A stretch of 64,000 bases of DNA from Corynebacterium urogenitale (GTDB lineage Bacteria > Actinomycetota > Actinomycetes > Mycobacteriales > Mycobacteriaceae). Numbering within the stretch: position 1 is the stretch's first letter; each line of letters begins with the position of its first letter. Under the pieces are notes generated by a model. That model was not told the DNA's origin and did no database searches. It saw only the letters and a list, made by a program, of their open reading frames with translations. Positions 53,678 to 63,052 of this stretch are shown piece by piece. The position numbers and the translations under genes were made by a program. The stretch covers positions 2,232,001-2,296,000 of the forward strand of contig NZ_CP045032.1 of NCBI RefSeq assembly GCF_009026825.1. Reading direction: 5' to 3'.

Positions 53678-53971
53678 ATGGCAGTGTTTGACTTCTTCAC
53701 CCGTAAAAAGCGCAGCAAAACAGATGAGGAAAACCTCGCGGCTCCCGTACGCGTCGGAGGCATCGGTGAAAACTCCACATACGAAGCCGCGGAGCGCACC
53801 AACCTGCCCCTCTCCCCTTTCATGACCAGGCTTTTTGCGCAGGAGCTACCCATTATGGACAGCACCTCGCGGCGTCGAGTCATGGACATCCTTAAGAACT
53901 GGGACGGTGAGACGATCGAAACGGTCAACGACCTCCCGCAAGAAATTCGCGACATGATGGACCTCTACTAG
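53678..53971 (+). CDS. small hypothetical protein, 97 aa
   Basis: Starts [20 protein letters not shown] and ends [11 protein letters not shown]. Charged and probably soluble, with a basic N-terminal patch. It precedes dprE1 by 71 bp on the same strand, so it may be co-transcribed, but no role is known. Confidence 0.6.
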   Translation: MAVFDFFTRKKRSKTDEENLAAPVRVGGIGENSTYEAAERTNLPLSPFMTRLFAQELPIMDSTSRRRVMDILKNWDGETIETVNDLPQEIRDMMDLY

Positions 53972-54042
53972 CCGGATACTCGCCGGGGCCGCACCGCGCG
54001 TGGCACAAAACGGCGGCGAGAAAGCGGACTAGGCTGGAACGC

Positions 54043-55467
54043 ATGACGATGCCAACCAGCATTAAGACAGAAACCAAGACCCTCACCGGCTGGGGTCGCA
54101 CCCAGCCGTCCACTGCCGAGGTCCTCTCCACCCCAGACGTGGAGCTGATCTCCGCTGCAGTCGCGCAGGTCGCAGACGATAACGCTGACAAGCCTGATCA
54201 CCTCAAGCGTGGCGTGATCGCCCGTGGCATGGGGCGCAGCTACGGCGACCCAGCGCTCAACGGCGGTGGCCTAGTCATCGACATGCAGGCTCTCAACCAC
54301 ATCCACAGCATCGACCCAGACACGGCGATCGTGGACGTGGACGCCGGCGTGACCCTCGACCAGCTGATGAAGGCCGCCCTCCCTTACGGCCTGTGGGTGC
54401 CGGTCCTGCCGGGCACCCGCCAGGTGACCATCGGCGGCGCCATCGGGCCGGATATCCACGGCAAGAACCACCACTCCGCCGGCTCCTTCGGCAACCACGT
54501 CGCCTCCATGGAACTGCTGGTGGCGGACGGACGAGTGCTGCACCTCGAACCAGAGGGCTCCGCCGATGACCCGGATGGCGAGCTCTTCTGGGCGACCGTC
54601 GGCGGCATGGGCCTGACCGGCATCATCCTGCGTGCGCGCATCAAGATGACTCGCACGGAGACCGCCTACTTCATTGCCGATGGCGACCTCACCCAGAATC
54701 TCGACGAGACCATCGAGTTCCACTCCGACGGCTCCGAGCACAACTTCACCTACTCTTCAGCGTGGTTCGATGCGATCTCGCCGGAGCCAAAGCTCGGCCG
54801 CGCAGCGATTTCCCGCGGCTCGCTGGCGACGCTCGACCAGCTCAAGGAGCTGTCCCCGAAGTTGGCGAAGCAGCCGTTGAAGTTCAACGCCCCGCAGCTG
54901 ATGACCGTCCCGGACATCTTCCCGAACTTCACGATGAACAAGCTGTCCATGATCGCCATCGGCGAGCTGTGGTGGTTGAAGTCCGGCACCTACAAGAACA
55001 AGGTGCAGAACCTCACGCAGTTCTACCAGCCGCTGGATCTCATCGGCGAGTGGAACCGTGGCTACGGTTCCAAGGGCTTCCTGCAGTACCAGTTCGTGGT
55101 GCCGACGGATGCTGTCGAGCCGTTTAAGCAGATCATTAAGGATATTCAGAAGTCCGGCCACTACTCCGCGCTGAACGTGTTCAAGCTGTTCGGCGAGGGC
55201 AACCGCGCCCCGCTGAGCTACCCAATGCCGGGCTGGAACGTGTGCGTGGACTTCCCGATCAAGCCGGGTTTGGGCAAGTTCCTCGATGACTTGGACAAGC
55301 GCGTCATGGAGTTCGGCGGCCGTTTGTACTTGGCCAAGGAGTCCCGCACGTCTGCGGAGAATTTCCACAAGATGTACCCGGGCTTGGAGGGCTGGTTGCA
55401 GACCCGCCGCAATATCGATCCGACCGGCGTGTTCGCTTCCGATATGTCCCGCCGCCTGGAACTCTAA
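54043..55467 (+). CDS. dprE1: decaprenylphosphoryl-beta-D-ribose 2'-oxidase
   Basis: A 474-residue FAD enzyme that oxidises decaprenylphosphoryl ribose to the keto intermediate on the way to DPA, the arabinose donor of the wall. FAD-binding segments: [48 protein letters not shown]. Cys401 in [10 protein letters not shown] corresponds to the M. tuberculosis Cys387 hit covalently by benzothiazinones. It is followed after 27 bp by dprE2, with AAAGGAG before the dprE2 start. Confidence 0.95.
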   Translation: MTMPTSIKTETKTLTGWGRTQPSTAEVLSTPDVELISAAVAQVADDNADKPDHLKRGVIARGMGRSYGDPALNGGGLVIDMQALNHIHSIDPDTAIVDVDAGVTLDQLMKAALPYGLWVPVLPGTRQVTIGGAIGPDIHGKNHHSAGSFGNHVASMELLVADGRVLHLEPEGSADDPDGELFWATVGGMGLTGIILRARIKMTRTETAYFIADGDLTQNLDETIEFHSDGSEHNFTYSSAWFDAISPEPKLGRAAISRGSLATLDQLKELSPKLAKQPLKFNAPQLMTVPDIFPNFTMNKLSMIAIGELWWLKSGTYKNKVQNLTQFYQPLDLIGEWNRGYGSKGFLQYQFVVPTDAVEPFKQIIKDIQKSGHYSALNVFKLFGEGNRAPLSYPMPGWNVCVDFPIKPGLGKFLDDLDKRVMEFGGRLYLAKESRTSAENFHKMYPGLEGWLQTRRNIDPTGVFASDMSRRLEL

Positions 55468-55494
55468 CCCGACCCGAGCTCAAAGGAGTTTTTC

Positions 55495-56253
55495 ATGATT
55501 AATGCTTGTGGCAAGCCTCAGTCCATCCTGCTGCTCGGCGGCGCGTCCGATATGGGCCTGGCCGTGGTCGAGGAGTTCCTGTCCCGCGGCCCCGCCCGCG
55601 TCGTTCTTGCTGCCCGCGAGGGCGAGTCTTTGGACGACGCCACTAGCCGCCTGGAGGCCGCCGGTGCCTCCAGCATCGAGTCCGTTGCTTTCGACGCCAC
55701 CGATTTCGATTCTCACCCTGGTGTCTTCGATGAGATTTGGTCGAAGGGTGACATTGACCTAGCGATTGTTGCTTTCGGCATCCTTGGCGATAACGAGGAG
55801 CAGTGGACCAACCAGAAGAGTGCTGTGCTGGCAGCCCAGGTGAACTACACAGGCGCGGTGTCCGTGGGTGTGCTGACGGCTGAGCGGATGAAGAAGCAGG
55901 GTCACGGCCAGATCGTGGTCTTCTCTTCCGTTGCGGGTGAGATGGTGCGCCGTTCGAACTTCGTCTACGGCTCCTCGAAGGCTGGCACCGACGGCTTCTA
56001 CCGCATGCTGGGCGAGGCTCTGCGCGGCACCGGCGTGAACGTACTCACGGTTCGCCCAGGTCAGGCTCGTACGAACATGACCAAGGGCCTGGACGATGCG
56101 CCGTTGACGGTGAACAAGGAGGATGTTGCCCAGGCCATCGCGAAGGCTGTGGACAACAAGAAGACCCTGATTTGGGTCCACCCGCTGTTCCGTCCGATCA
56201 TGCTGGTACTCAAGCACTTGCCGCAGTTCGTGCTGCGCAAGCTGCCGATTTAG
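55495..56253 (+). CDS. dprE2: decaprenylphosphoryl-D-2-keto-erythro-pentose reductase
   Basis: A 252-residue short-chain dehydrogenase that completes epimerisation to decaprenylphosphoryl arabinose with NADH. It has the Rossmann start LLLGGASDMG, FDATDFDSH, catalytic Ser144/145 (VFSSVAGE) and Tyr158-x-x-x-Lys162. It acts with DprE1. In related genomes aftA and emb genes usually follow; here the next 740 bp are repeats. Confidence 0.94.
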   Translation: MINACGKPQSILLLGGASDMGLAVVEEFLSRGPARVVLAAREGESLDDATSRLEAAGASSIESVAFDATDFDSHPGVFDEIWSKGDIDLAIVAFGILGDNEEQWTNQKSAVLAAQVNYTGAVSVGVLTAERMKKQGHGQIVVFSSVAGEMVRRSNFVYGSSKAGTDGFYRMLGEALRGTGVNVLTVRPGQARTNMTKGLDDAPLTVNKEDVAQAIAKAVDNKKTLIWVHPLFRPIMLVLKHLPQFVLRKLPI

Positions 56254-56389
56254 GGCACTCTGCTGGCAACAGCTCCGGCCAGTCGCGCAGCCCCCTTCGG
56301 CCCTGGCTCCGGGCTGCGGGGCCTGCTCTGATCTTCAGGGCATTCTCAGCCGCAGCACCAGCTCTGAGCTTGGCTGCGGGGCTAGCTGC

Positions 56390-56474
56390 GAACAAATCTC
56401 CCTCACGTTTCATCCTGGCGTTACAAAACACCAGGTCGCGGAATGCCCCCATGAAACGTGAGGGAGATTTGTTC
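56390..56474. repeat. 24-bp perfect inverted repeat with 37-nt spacer
   Basis: Arms at 56390-56413 and 56451-56474 are exact reverse complements (one begins GAACAAATCTCCCTCACG). The spacer contains a small CCTGG...CCAGG hairpin. It lies 137 bp after dprE2; terminator or MITE-like element. Confidence 0.9.
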
Positions 56475-56636
56475 ATCTGAACGCTCCACAGTACCGCTAT
56501 CTTCTCCTCTCGCGGTTCAACCATGCACTCCGCTGGAGCGACAGCGCCCCCCTCCCCAAAAACCGCCGAATACTAGCTCCCTAAAACCGCCGAATCTCCC
56601 GCCCCAAACCCCCAACCTCACCCGCACTCAAAAACC

Positions 56637-56721
56637 GTCGAATCTTACTGTTTCGATAATTTTACTGATTGCGACCTGCGGAAACAGTACGCGCGTTAAG
56701 CCAAACAGTAAAAATCGATGG
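56637..56721. repeat. 85-bp double-hairpin element, copy 3
   Basis: It starts GTCGAATCTTACTGTTTCG and ends AAACAGTAAAAATCGATGG. It is preceded by AAAACCGCCGAAT fragments that repeat its left edge. Confidence 0.85.
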
Positions 56722-56993
56722 AACTGAGCAGAAACCGATGCCCACCTGGGTATGCTGTTCCGCTGCCACTCCCCCCTACCCCGCAAAGCGCCACCCAGCT
56801 CCGACGCCTGCGGATCGCCCCACTACCCACGCGGTCGCCGACACAGCAGCAACCCCTACCACCCGCTCGACACCCCCACCGCAAGGCGCACGCCTCAATA
56901 ACTACGCCCGGTTCGCAGCTTCGCACCCACGCCGCCACCGCGCCTGCACGCGCACCCACTCGGCTCCCACAGCGCCAGGCCTCCGCCAAATTA
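56722..56993. other. C-rich spacer without a gene
   Basis: No coding region or clear repeat is supported; the sequence is C-rich with CACCC/GCCCC stretches. Confidence 0.5.
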
Positions 56994-58514
56994 CTAAGCC
57001 CGACCTGCGGCTTCGCGCTGTGCTGCCTCCCGCTTCGGAGCATCCCGCAGCACATCAAAGCGGAACACAATGCTGAACAGCACCGCCACCACGGAAATCG
57101 CGGCACCCAGGAGGAAAGCCACGTGAATACCGTGATTGAGGATCGCCACCTCGCCCACGCCAGGGTTGGACTGCGCATGAGCAGCCGAACCGAAAGTCAT
57201 GACCGCGACGAACACCGCCGTTCCAGCGCCGCCCGCAACCTGCTGGAAGGTATTCAGGATGGCCTGGCCATGCGACGCCAACTGGTCCGGCACAGAAGCC
57301 AAGGCATTGGACATCAAAGGCGTCAGCATCAAAGCAATACCCAGGTTCAAGCCGATGGTGTAGGCCAGTAGATGCCACACGGTGGAATCCTCAGTCAGCA
57401 TGGCGAAGCCGAACATCGACAAAGCAAGTACTAAAGATCCAGGAATGATCAGCATGCGGATGCCATTGGCGTCGTACAATCGTCCGACGATCGGCCCGGC
57501 CAGACCCATCAGCAGGCCGCCCGGCAGGGAAACCAGGCCGGTCTGCAGCTCCGTCAGGCCGAGGACATTCTGGCCAAACAGCGGCATCAGAATGATGAAG
57601 CCGAAAAGCATCGAGAAACTGATGAGCATCAGCGCCAAGGACAAAACGTACTCACGGCTGCCCAGCGGCGAGAGATTCAGCAGCGGCTCCTTCCCGGCCT
57701 TCACCAGATCGATCTGACGCCGGAAGAACACAACGAGAAGACCAATGGCCCCAACCAGGATGGCTACTCGATCCCCCGGAATGCCCTCGGCAAGCTGCGA
57801 CAAACCAGACAAGCCGTAAATCGTGCCCGCAAAACCCAGCGCGGACAGCACAACAGACAGCACATCGAGGGTCGGGCGGGATGGCTCCTCGAAGTTCTTC
57901 ACCTGCCAAGCACCCAGCGCCAATGCGATAACTACCAGCGGAATGACCAGCAAGAAGATCCAACGCCACCCAAGGTGCTCCAACACAAAACCGGAAAACG
58001 TGGGGCCCACGGCTGGTGCCACGGCGATCACTACGGAGACGAAGCCCATCACTGAACCGCGACGCTCCACGGGCACCAGCCGCATGATTGTGGTCATCAG
58101 CAGCGGAATCACGAGCGCCGTGCCGCTCGCCTGCACGATGCGGGCGATCAGCAGCACCCCGAAGGATGGGGCCATGGAGGCCAGCACCGTGCCGGCCAAG
58201 AAGGTCAGCAGCGCAAAAATGTAGACCGTCCGGAGAGCGAAGCGCTGCATGATGAAGCCGGTCGTGGGGATGACCACCGCCATGGTGAGCATGAAGGAGG
58301 TGGTCAGCCACTGCGCGAGGTCGGCGTCGATGCTGAATTCACCCATGAGGACTGGCAGCGCCACAGTCAGGGTGGTCTCGTTGAGGATCACCACGAAGGC
58401 AGCGACGACAAGCACGCTGATCAACATTCCCGCCTTTGGGTCAGCCTGCGGGTCGTGGGCCTGGGGGTCGTGGGCGTGCGGGTCGTGGGCGTGGGAATCT
58501 TGAGGTGCATTCAT
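56994..58514 (-). CDS. MFS drug-efflux transporter, 14-TM (EmrB/QacA) type
   Basis: A 506-residue membrane protein of the DHA2 family with a motif-C-like segment (VVIAVAPAVGPTFSGFVLEH) and the start LISVLVVAAFVVILNETTLTVALP. The N-terminus (residues 5-28) is a tandem array of HAHDPQ-like units, giving a His/Asp-rich cytoplasmic tail that could bind metal. ATG 58514 is chosen. The substrate is unknown; no regulator is adjacent. Confidence 0.88.
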   Translation of the reverse strand: MNAPQDSHAHDPHAHDPQAHDPQADPKAGMLISVLVVAAFVVILNETTLTVALPVLMGEFSIDADLAQWLTTSFMLTMAVVIPTTGFIMQRFALRTVYIFALLTFLAGTVLASMAPSFGVLLIARIVQASGTALVIPLLMTTIMRLVPVERRGSVMGFVSVVIAVAPAVGPTFSGFVLEHLGWRWIFLLVIPLVVIALALGAWQVKNFEEPSRPTLDVLSVVLSALGFAGTIYGLSGLSQLAEGIPGDRVAILVGAIGLLVVFFRRQIDLVKAGKEPLLNLSPLGSREYVLSLALMLISFSMLFGFIILMPLFGQNVLGLTELQTGLVSLPGGLLMGLAGPIVGRLYDANGIRMLIIPGSLVLALSMFGFAMLTEDSTVWHLLAYTIGLNLGIALMLTPLMSNALASVPDQLASHGQAILNTFQQVAGGAGTAVFVAVMTFGSAAHAQSNPGVGEVAILNHGIHVAFLLGAAISVVAVLFSIVFRFDVLRDAPKREAAQREAAGRA

Positions 58515-58874
58515 GCGGGGTGCGAATCCTCTACTCACGCTGGAGGTGCGGTGGCGCAAGCTTCGACGCCCCTAGGAGTCAGGTGCCGAGCGTGCAGACA
58601 ATTCCGAGCGTGGACGGTTGTGAACAGAACTTTCACACCCTACGCCCGTGCGCTGGTCAGGGGCAACTTTTAGAGATTTTTATGCACAATTTCTCGCACT
58701 GTGCGAAAGATGTCAGAAGATGTCAGGGGCGTGCCTTCGCGGAACATCACGTACACCGGCACCATATTCTCAATTTTCCCATGCGTACCACCCGCCTCAT
58801 CCATCCCATAAAGGCGAGGCTCACACATTTCTCAGCAAAAGCTCAGACGAACTGTTCCTCTTACCTTCGTGAAT

Positions 58875-59129
58875 ATGCGTTTCAAGAAGTCCGCCGTTAC
58901 TCGCGCCTGAATGAGACGGGCGCTGCGCGCGAGGCCATCCGCATATCTACCCAGAGTCCATCAACCATGGCTGGGAAGGCGCCCCGTACGCGGTAGTCCG
59001 TGGCGGCGAGGACTCAAGTTCATCCAGCAGATCATCAACGAGGTCAACCGCACCTACAACATCGAGCGCTCCCGCATCTACGCCACGGGTCACTCCAACG
59101 GTGGTGGCATGACTGCCGTGGTCGCCTGC
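58875..59129 (+). pseudogene. secreted esterase (PHB-depolymerase/CE1 type) remnant
   Basis: A start like an exported protein (MRFKKSAVTRA) is followed directly by an internal part of a CE1/LpqC-like esterase: IYPESINHGWEGAPYAV, then, after a one-base frame change, LKFIQQIINEVNRTYNIERS and the nucleophile elbow ATGHSNGGGM. It breaks off at about 59129 where relaxase sequence begins. Internal deletion, frameshift and truncation make it non-functional. Confidence 0.7.
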
Positions 59130-59987
59130 CCCCTGCCACGCGTTTTTGCTGGTGTGGCAACGGTCGGCGGTGCGTTCGGTGCTGTTGGCCTCACGCCACG
59201 CATCAATCTCCCGACGACGCGTAGAAAACGCATCCAACATTCCAGCATCATCCAGGCCGACAATCTCCGCACAACCGTTTCTCACCTCACCCCACTGCAC
59301 GCCCAAAGACGCAGAGATTTCTGCGCGCAATTGCGCTTGATACAACATGCCCGCCGCACGCGCTTCGTGATACAAACTCACGCCATCAATCGTGCGGAAC
59401 TTCCCATCCAAACTGCGCTGCTTGTTGTTGACCAACACATGCGAGTGCATGTGCAGATCACCCGCACGCGAAGTCCGGTGCTCATACCGCACACCAGACA
59501 GACCACACAGATCCTCAATGATCATCTCTTTAGGGTTCGCCGAATCAGCACGACGGGTATAACCGGCATGCAACTCCAGATACTGCAGCGCAGCAGCGAC
59601 AGCCTTGTCATGTGCGGCATCCACCGCCGCACGTACCCGTTCATCGTCGGAAAGCCCCCACAAAACAGACACACTTTTCGGCGCAGAAAACGTCATATCG
59701 TAGCCCGGCACACCACGATCTCCAGGCACCCGACCCAACGTCACACCACTGGGAGCCTGCGCGTGATAGAACCACCGCGTGACATCTTTACGCTCCACAG
59801 CCTGACCATTTTTCACACCATAGGTACGCTCCAGCATCGGCATAGCTTCGGGCACAACACTCACCACCCATGCGCGTGCAGGCTGGCGTCCATCCTCGGA
59901 ATAGTAAGCCTCAACGCCACGCGTTTCATCGACTGTCGACTCGTAGTAGGCGACAGATTCAGAGTGCAGCTTCGACAAGGTCAACAC
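58947..59987 (-). CDS. MobF/TrwC-family relaxase, truncated
   Basis: The N-terminal relaxase domain of a conjugative plasmid protein: VLTLSKLHSESVAYYES with paired Tyr, YDMTFSAPKSVSVLWGL, and the metal-binding HxHxH-type motif in DLHMHSHVLVNN. GGAG lies 5 nt before GTG 59987. Homology ends at about 59130 (KNAWQG); the remaining codons read through antisense esterase sequence. The helicase domain is missing, so conjugation cannot be supported alone. Confidence 0.82.
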   Translation of the reverse strand: MLTLSKLHSESVAYYESTVDETRGVEAYYSEDGRQPARAWVVSVVPEAMPMLERTYGVKNGQAVERKDVTRWFYHAQAPSGVTLGRVPGDRGVPGYDMTFSAPKSVSVLWGLSDDERVRAAVDAAHDKAVAAALQYLELHAGYTRRADSANPKEMIIEDLCGLSGVRYEHRTSRAGDLHMHSHVLVNNKQRSLDGKFRTIDGVSLYHEARAAGMLYQAQLRAEISASLGVQWGEVRNGCAEIVGLDDAGMLDAFSTRRREIDAWREANSTERTADRCHTSKNAWQGAGDHGSHATTVGVTRGVDAGALDVVGAVDLVDDLLDELESSPPRTTAYGAPSQPWLMDSG

Positions 59988-60079
59988 GACGTCTCCGCAC
60001 ACCTCCTACAACCGCACCATGAGAGCATCGGCCAATCTCGCATGTTTACTGCAAATGTACCAGTGTTTTTTTACTGCTT

Positions 60080-60095
60080 GCAGCGGTTGCGCTGC
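60080..60095. promoter_or_regulatory. hairpin upstream of relaxase, possible oriT remnant
   Basis: GCAGCGGTTGCGCTGC forms a 6-bp stem with GTTG loop 93 bp before the relaxase start, the usual place of a MobF oriT. Position only. Confidence 0.3.
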
Positions 60096-60243
60096 TTGTG
60101 TCAGTGCTGGCTGGGGCGATCGGTGTTTTGTGCGTGAGTGGTGGGGCGTTTTTCGTGCAGCAGTCATAGAGAACTGGGGCGTTGTTGTGCCAGATTGGTT
60201 CAGTACCGAATTGCCCGCTTTCCCTTAGACCCGAACGGTTTAC

Positions 60244-60648
60244 ATGTTCAACCTACAGCGTTTCAATAAAGAGATATCTGCAGCTTTAAAGATTTTCCCG
60301 GAAGAATATTCAGGCTACGCGGTTGAACTCATAGCATCTTGGATTGTAGATAACCAAATTAGGGTTATCTTTCAGTCAAGAAATTCGCAGAGATCCGCGC
60401 TTTGGGGATATAAATCTGACCAGAAGATTGAAAACGAATACGCAATATACTCCGAAAAGGAGATGGCGGACTATTTGTTTTTCACCCACATAGCCGGCGA
60501 CATGCCTGCCTTACGCACTCTCTCTGACGGGACCAGTATTGATTGGAGAAATATTCCAGAAGAGTCTGAACCTAAAACGCTCTCCGAAGTCAATAAAATA
60601 TTCGAAGAGCTAGGGAGCCAATCAAAAGCATGCGCCTTAAAACTGTAG
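60244..60648 (+). CDS. AT-rich hypothetical protein, 134 aa
   Basis: A protein starting MFNLQRFNKEISAALKIF with aromatic-rich beta-type stretches (YAVELIASWIVDNQIRVIFQ). Base composition and codon use are far more AT-rich than anything else in the window, indicating transfer from a low-G+C source. Size and isolated position between plasmid pieces fit an immunity or accessory protein, but no family is recognised. Confidence 0.6.
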   Translation: MFNLQRFNKEISAALKIFPEEYSGYAVELIASWIVDNQIRVIFQSRNSQRSALWGYKSDQKIENEYAIYSEKEMADYLFFTHIAGDMPALRTLSDGTSIDWRNIPEESEPKTLSEVNKIFEELGSQSKACALKL

Positions 60649-60684
60649 ATGATTGGAATATTTCGTTAGCTAATGCGACGACAG

Positions 60685-61309
60685 TCACCGTTCCTGCAAA
60701 TATGTATACAGAGTCGTTCTCCCTATACCAAGACGCCGCGCGACTTCTGCTTTCGGCACACCAGCGTCCACCCACACGCGTGCCTGAAGAATCTGCTCGT
60801 CGGTAAGAGCGCGGGCGCGTCCCTTGTACACCCCGCGCTCTTTTGCTCTAGCAATTCCTTCTGCTTGTCGCTCTCGAATGATGGAGCGTTCAAACTCCGC
60901 CACCGAGCCGAGCAGCCCCAGCATTAACTTGGCGATCGGGGTGGAGTCCTTCGAGTAGACCTGCCCCTCTTTGAGGAACTTCACCGACACCCCCTTTGCT
61001 AACCAACTCGTCAACAATGGAATACAGATCCGTCAGCGAACGCGCACACCGATCCATCGAGGTCACCACAACTTGATCCCCCGCACGGACGTACCGCATC
61101 GCCTCATCAAGTCCAGGGCGTTCACGCGATCCGCCGCTGGCCTTATCCGTGTAATAAGTGAAGACCTTCTCCGCCTTGAGTTGCTCAATCTGACGCTCAA
61201 GATTCTGATCTTTCGAACTCACCCGAGCGTAGCCCACTTTCTGCCCCGAAATCACACCCGACTGTTCAGTGATCTCTGGAGGTAGCGACGGTTCTGTTCC
61301 GTTAGTCAT
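60685..61309 (-). pseudogene. serine recombinase (Tn3-type resolvase), frameshifted
   Basis: The N-terminal catalytic part (KVGYARVSSKDQNLERQIEQ, with Ser nucleophile, and TSMDRCARSLTDLYSIVDEL) and the C-terminal part (LGLLGSVAEFERSIIRERQ, HTH AKAEVARRLGIGRTTLYTYL-like) lie in two frames. The break is in a run of five G near 60996, where four would restore VSKGVSVKFL. Otherwise the protein is full length. Confidence 0.85.
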
Positions 61310-61533
61310 GGAATCAACCCTAGCGGACAGGGAGTCTTGTTATTTACAAAGTGTTCGCCTGGGGTGTACCCATTCGATACATAAGAAGACCTAGGCAGAT
61401 GGTTTCATGTGTTCGCAGTGTGCCAACTTTTCCCAAACTTCTCGCGCCTGTTGGGTTTCCTCTCGGTGCGACGAAAGATGGGGAGGTGGTCTTCGTAACC
61501 AAACCTTGAGTAACTGTACAGGGAAGAGCGAAC

Positions 61534-63052
61534 GGTGGGTTCAGGCGGTGAATGCAACAGGCGGACCGGTTTCAATCCCGAAGAATACCTCCCTCGGCGT
61601 AGCACCATCCAACACCACCCGAGGAGTATCGTTAATCAACTCCTGCACACCATGCAGCTGCTCATCACTGACCGTGGCAAAGTCCGTGCCCTTGGGATAA
61701 AACCGCCGCAACTCCGCATTAATGTTCTCATTACTCGGACGTTGCCACGGACTATGCGGATCACAGAAATACACCTTCAACCCCTCATAAGCCGCTTCCA
61801 ACTGCGCGACACGGGCCATTTCCACACCCTGATCCCACGTCAACGTCACAGCTTGACCCACACCACTGCCCGCCATCTGATTGATCTCCCCGACCATGTC
61901 CTTGAGCGCATCGACCACCGTCGTTGACGTGTGGTCCACCGGCAACCTACGACACAAAAACAACCGGCTGCGCCGTTCGACCAACGTCACCACCGCAGTC
62001 CTTCCCGCACCGATAACGAGATCACCTTCCCAATGACCAGGAACCGCACGATCAGCAGCCTCAGCAGGCCTGGTGGAATACTGCGCACCCTCCACCCACG
62101 GCTTGGCACCCCGACCACGGGTGGGCAACTTCGACTTCGGCTTCCGCGTCGTCCGCCCCGATCGCAGGGCGTAGTCCACAGTCAGCTCATGGCGCAGTGC
62201 GCCTTTGCCTTGCAGGTACAGGGCTTGATAGATCGACTCAGCACTTAAGGTCATGTCTTTGGTTGTACCAAACCACCGGCGCAGTCTTCGTGCAATGCGC
62301 ACCGGGGAGATATGCCCGTTGAGCAGTGCCAACACAACGGTGCGCAGAAAGTGGTTGGTGTCGAGTTTGCGCGTCTTCGGCCTGGCCATGCGCTGGTGTG
62401 TGGCATGCGCTGCGACAACGGGGTCGTAGGTGCCATCGGGAAGTTGGTTGCGGCGGATCTCACGGCTAATGACGCTGGGGTGACGGCCAAGTTCTTGGGC
62501 GATACGCCGAATCGACCAGCCATCGGTTAGGCGTAGGTGGATGACCGCTCGGTCGTAGGGGTGTAGGCGCACACCACGGCCGACGGGTTGTCGGTCGACG
62601 GTGTAGTCGATAGTGACGTCTGGGCCGTTGGTGGTGACCGTGGGTGGGTCGATGTGGGTATAGCCGTCCCATAGTGTGGGGTGGTGATAGCCGGTAGGGG
62701 TCATGTACACAGTTTTAACCCAGTCGTAGATCACTGAAGGCGAGTATCCGATAATCCGGCTGATCGCAGTCAGCGGCATGCTGGCGGTGTAGAGAAAGCG
62801 GGCTTGGATGCGCACGGGACTCTGCCGACCACGGATGCCACCTGTGCCGCCACGGGTGAGTGTGAATCCGCGGGCGTGGAGGGCACGTCGGATGACGTGT
62901 GGGCTGGTGTGGGTTGCTCTGCTGGCAGCTTCGGCGCTGTAGCCATGGTCGGTGACTAGGGTGATGGCTTCGTTGAGGCGGGGGTGTTTGGCTGGCATGG
63001 GTGAGGGCACTCCTTGTGAGCTGGAGTGTTGCATTCACCCTTTGAACCCACC
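61534..63052 (-). mobile_element. complete IS30-family insertion sequence
   Basis: A 1519-bp element. The ends are inverted repeats GGTGGGTTCA..GGTGAATGCAAC (left) and the matching complement (right), and GAAC is duplicated directly outside both ends (61530-61533 and 63053-63056). The single transposase gene fills the element. Confidence 0.85.
61541..62998 (-). CDS. IS30-family transposase
   Basis: About 485 residues: N-terminal helix-turn-helix segments (DHGYSAEAASRATHTSPHVI), the IS30 helix-turn-helix RRIAQELGRHPSVISREIRRN, and the DDE core with GHWEGDLVIGAG (first Asp), LTWDQGVEMAR (second Asp) and PHSPWQRPSNENINAELRRF (Glu). ATG 62998 is used because the longer start at 63034 lies within the right inverted repeat. 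It appears intact. Confidence 0.9.
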   Translation of the reverse strand: MPAKHPRLNEAITLVTDHGYSAEAASRATHTSPHVIRRALHARGFTLTRGGTGGIRGRQSPVRIQARFLYTASMPLTAISRIIGYSPSVIYDWVKTVYMTPTGYHHPTLWDGYTHIDPPTVTTNGPDVTIDYTVDRQPVGRGVRLHPYDRAVIHLRLTDGWSIRRIAQELGRHPSVISREIRRNQLPDGTYDPVVAAHATHQRMARPKTRKLDTNHFLRTVVLALLNGHISPVRIARRLRRWFGTTKDMTLSAESIYQALYLQGKGALRHELTVDYALRSGRTTRKPKSKLPTRGRGAKPWVEGAQYSTRPAEAADRAVPGHWEGDLVIGAGRTAVVTLVERRSRLFLCRRLPVDHTSTTVVDALKDMVGEINQMAGSGVGQAVTLTWDQGVEMARVAQLEAAYEGLKVYFCDPHSPWQRPSNENINAELRRFYPKGTDFATVSDEQLHGVQELINDTPRVVLDGATPREVFFGIETGPPVAFTA

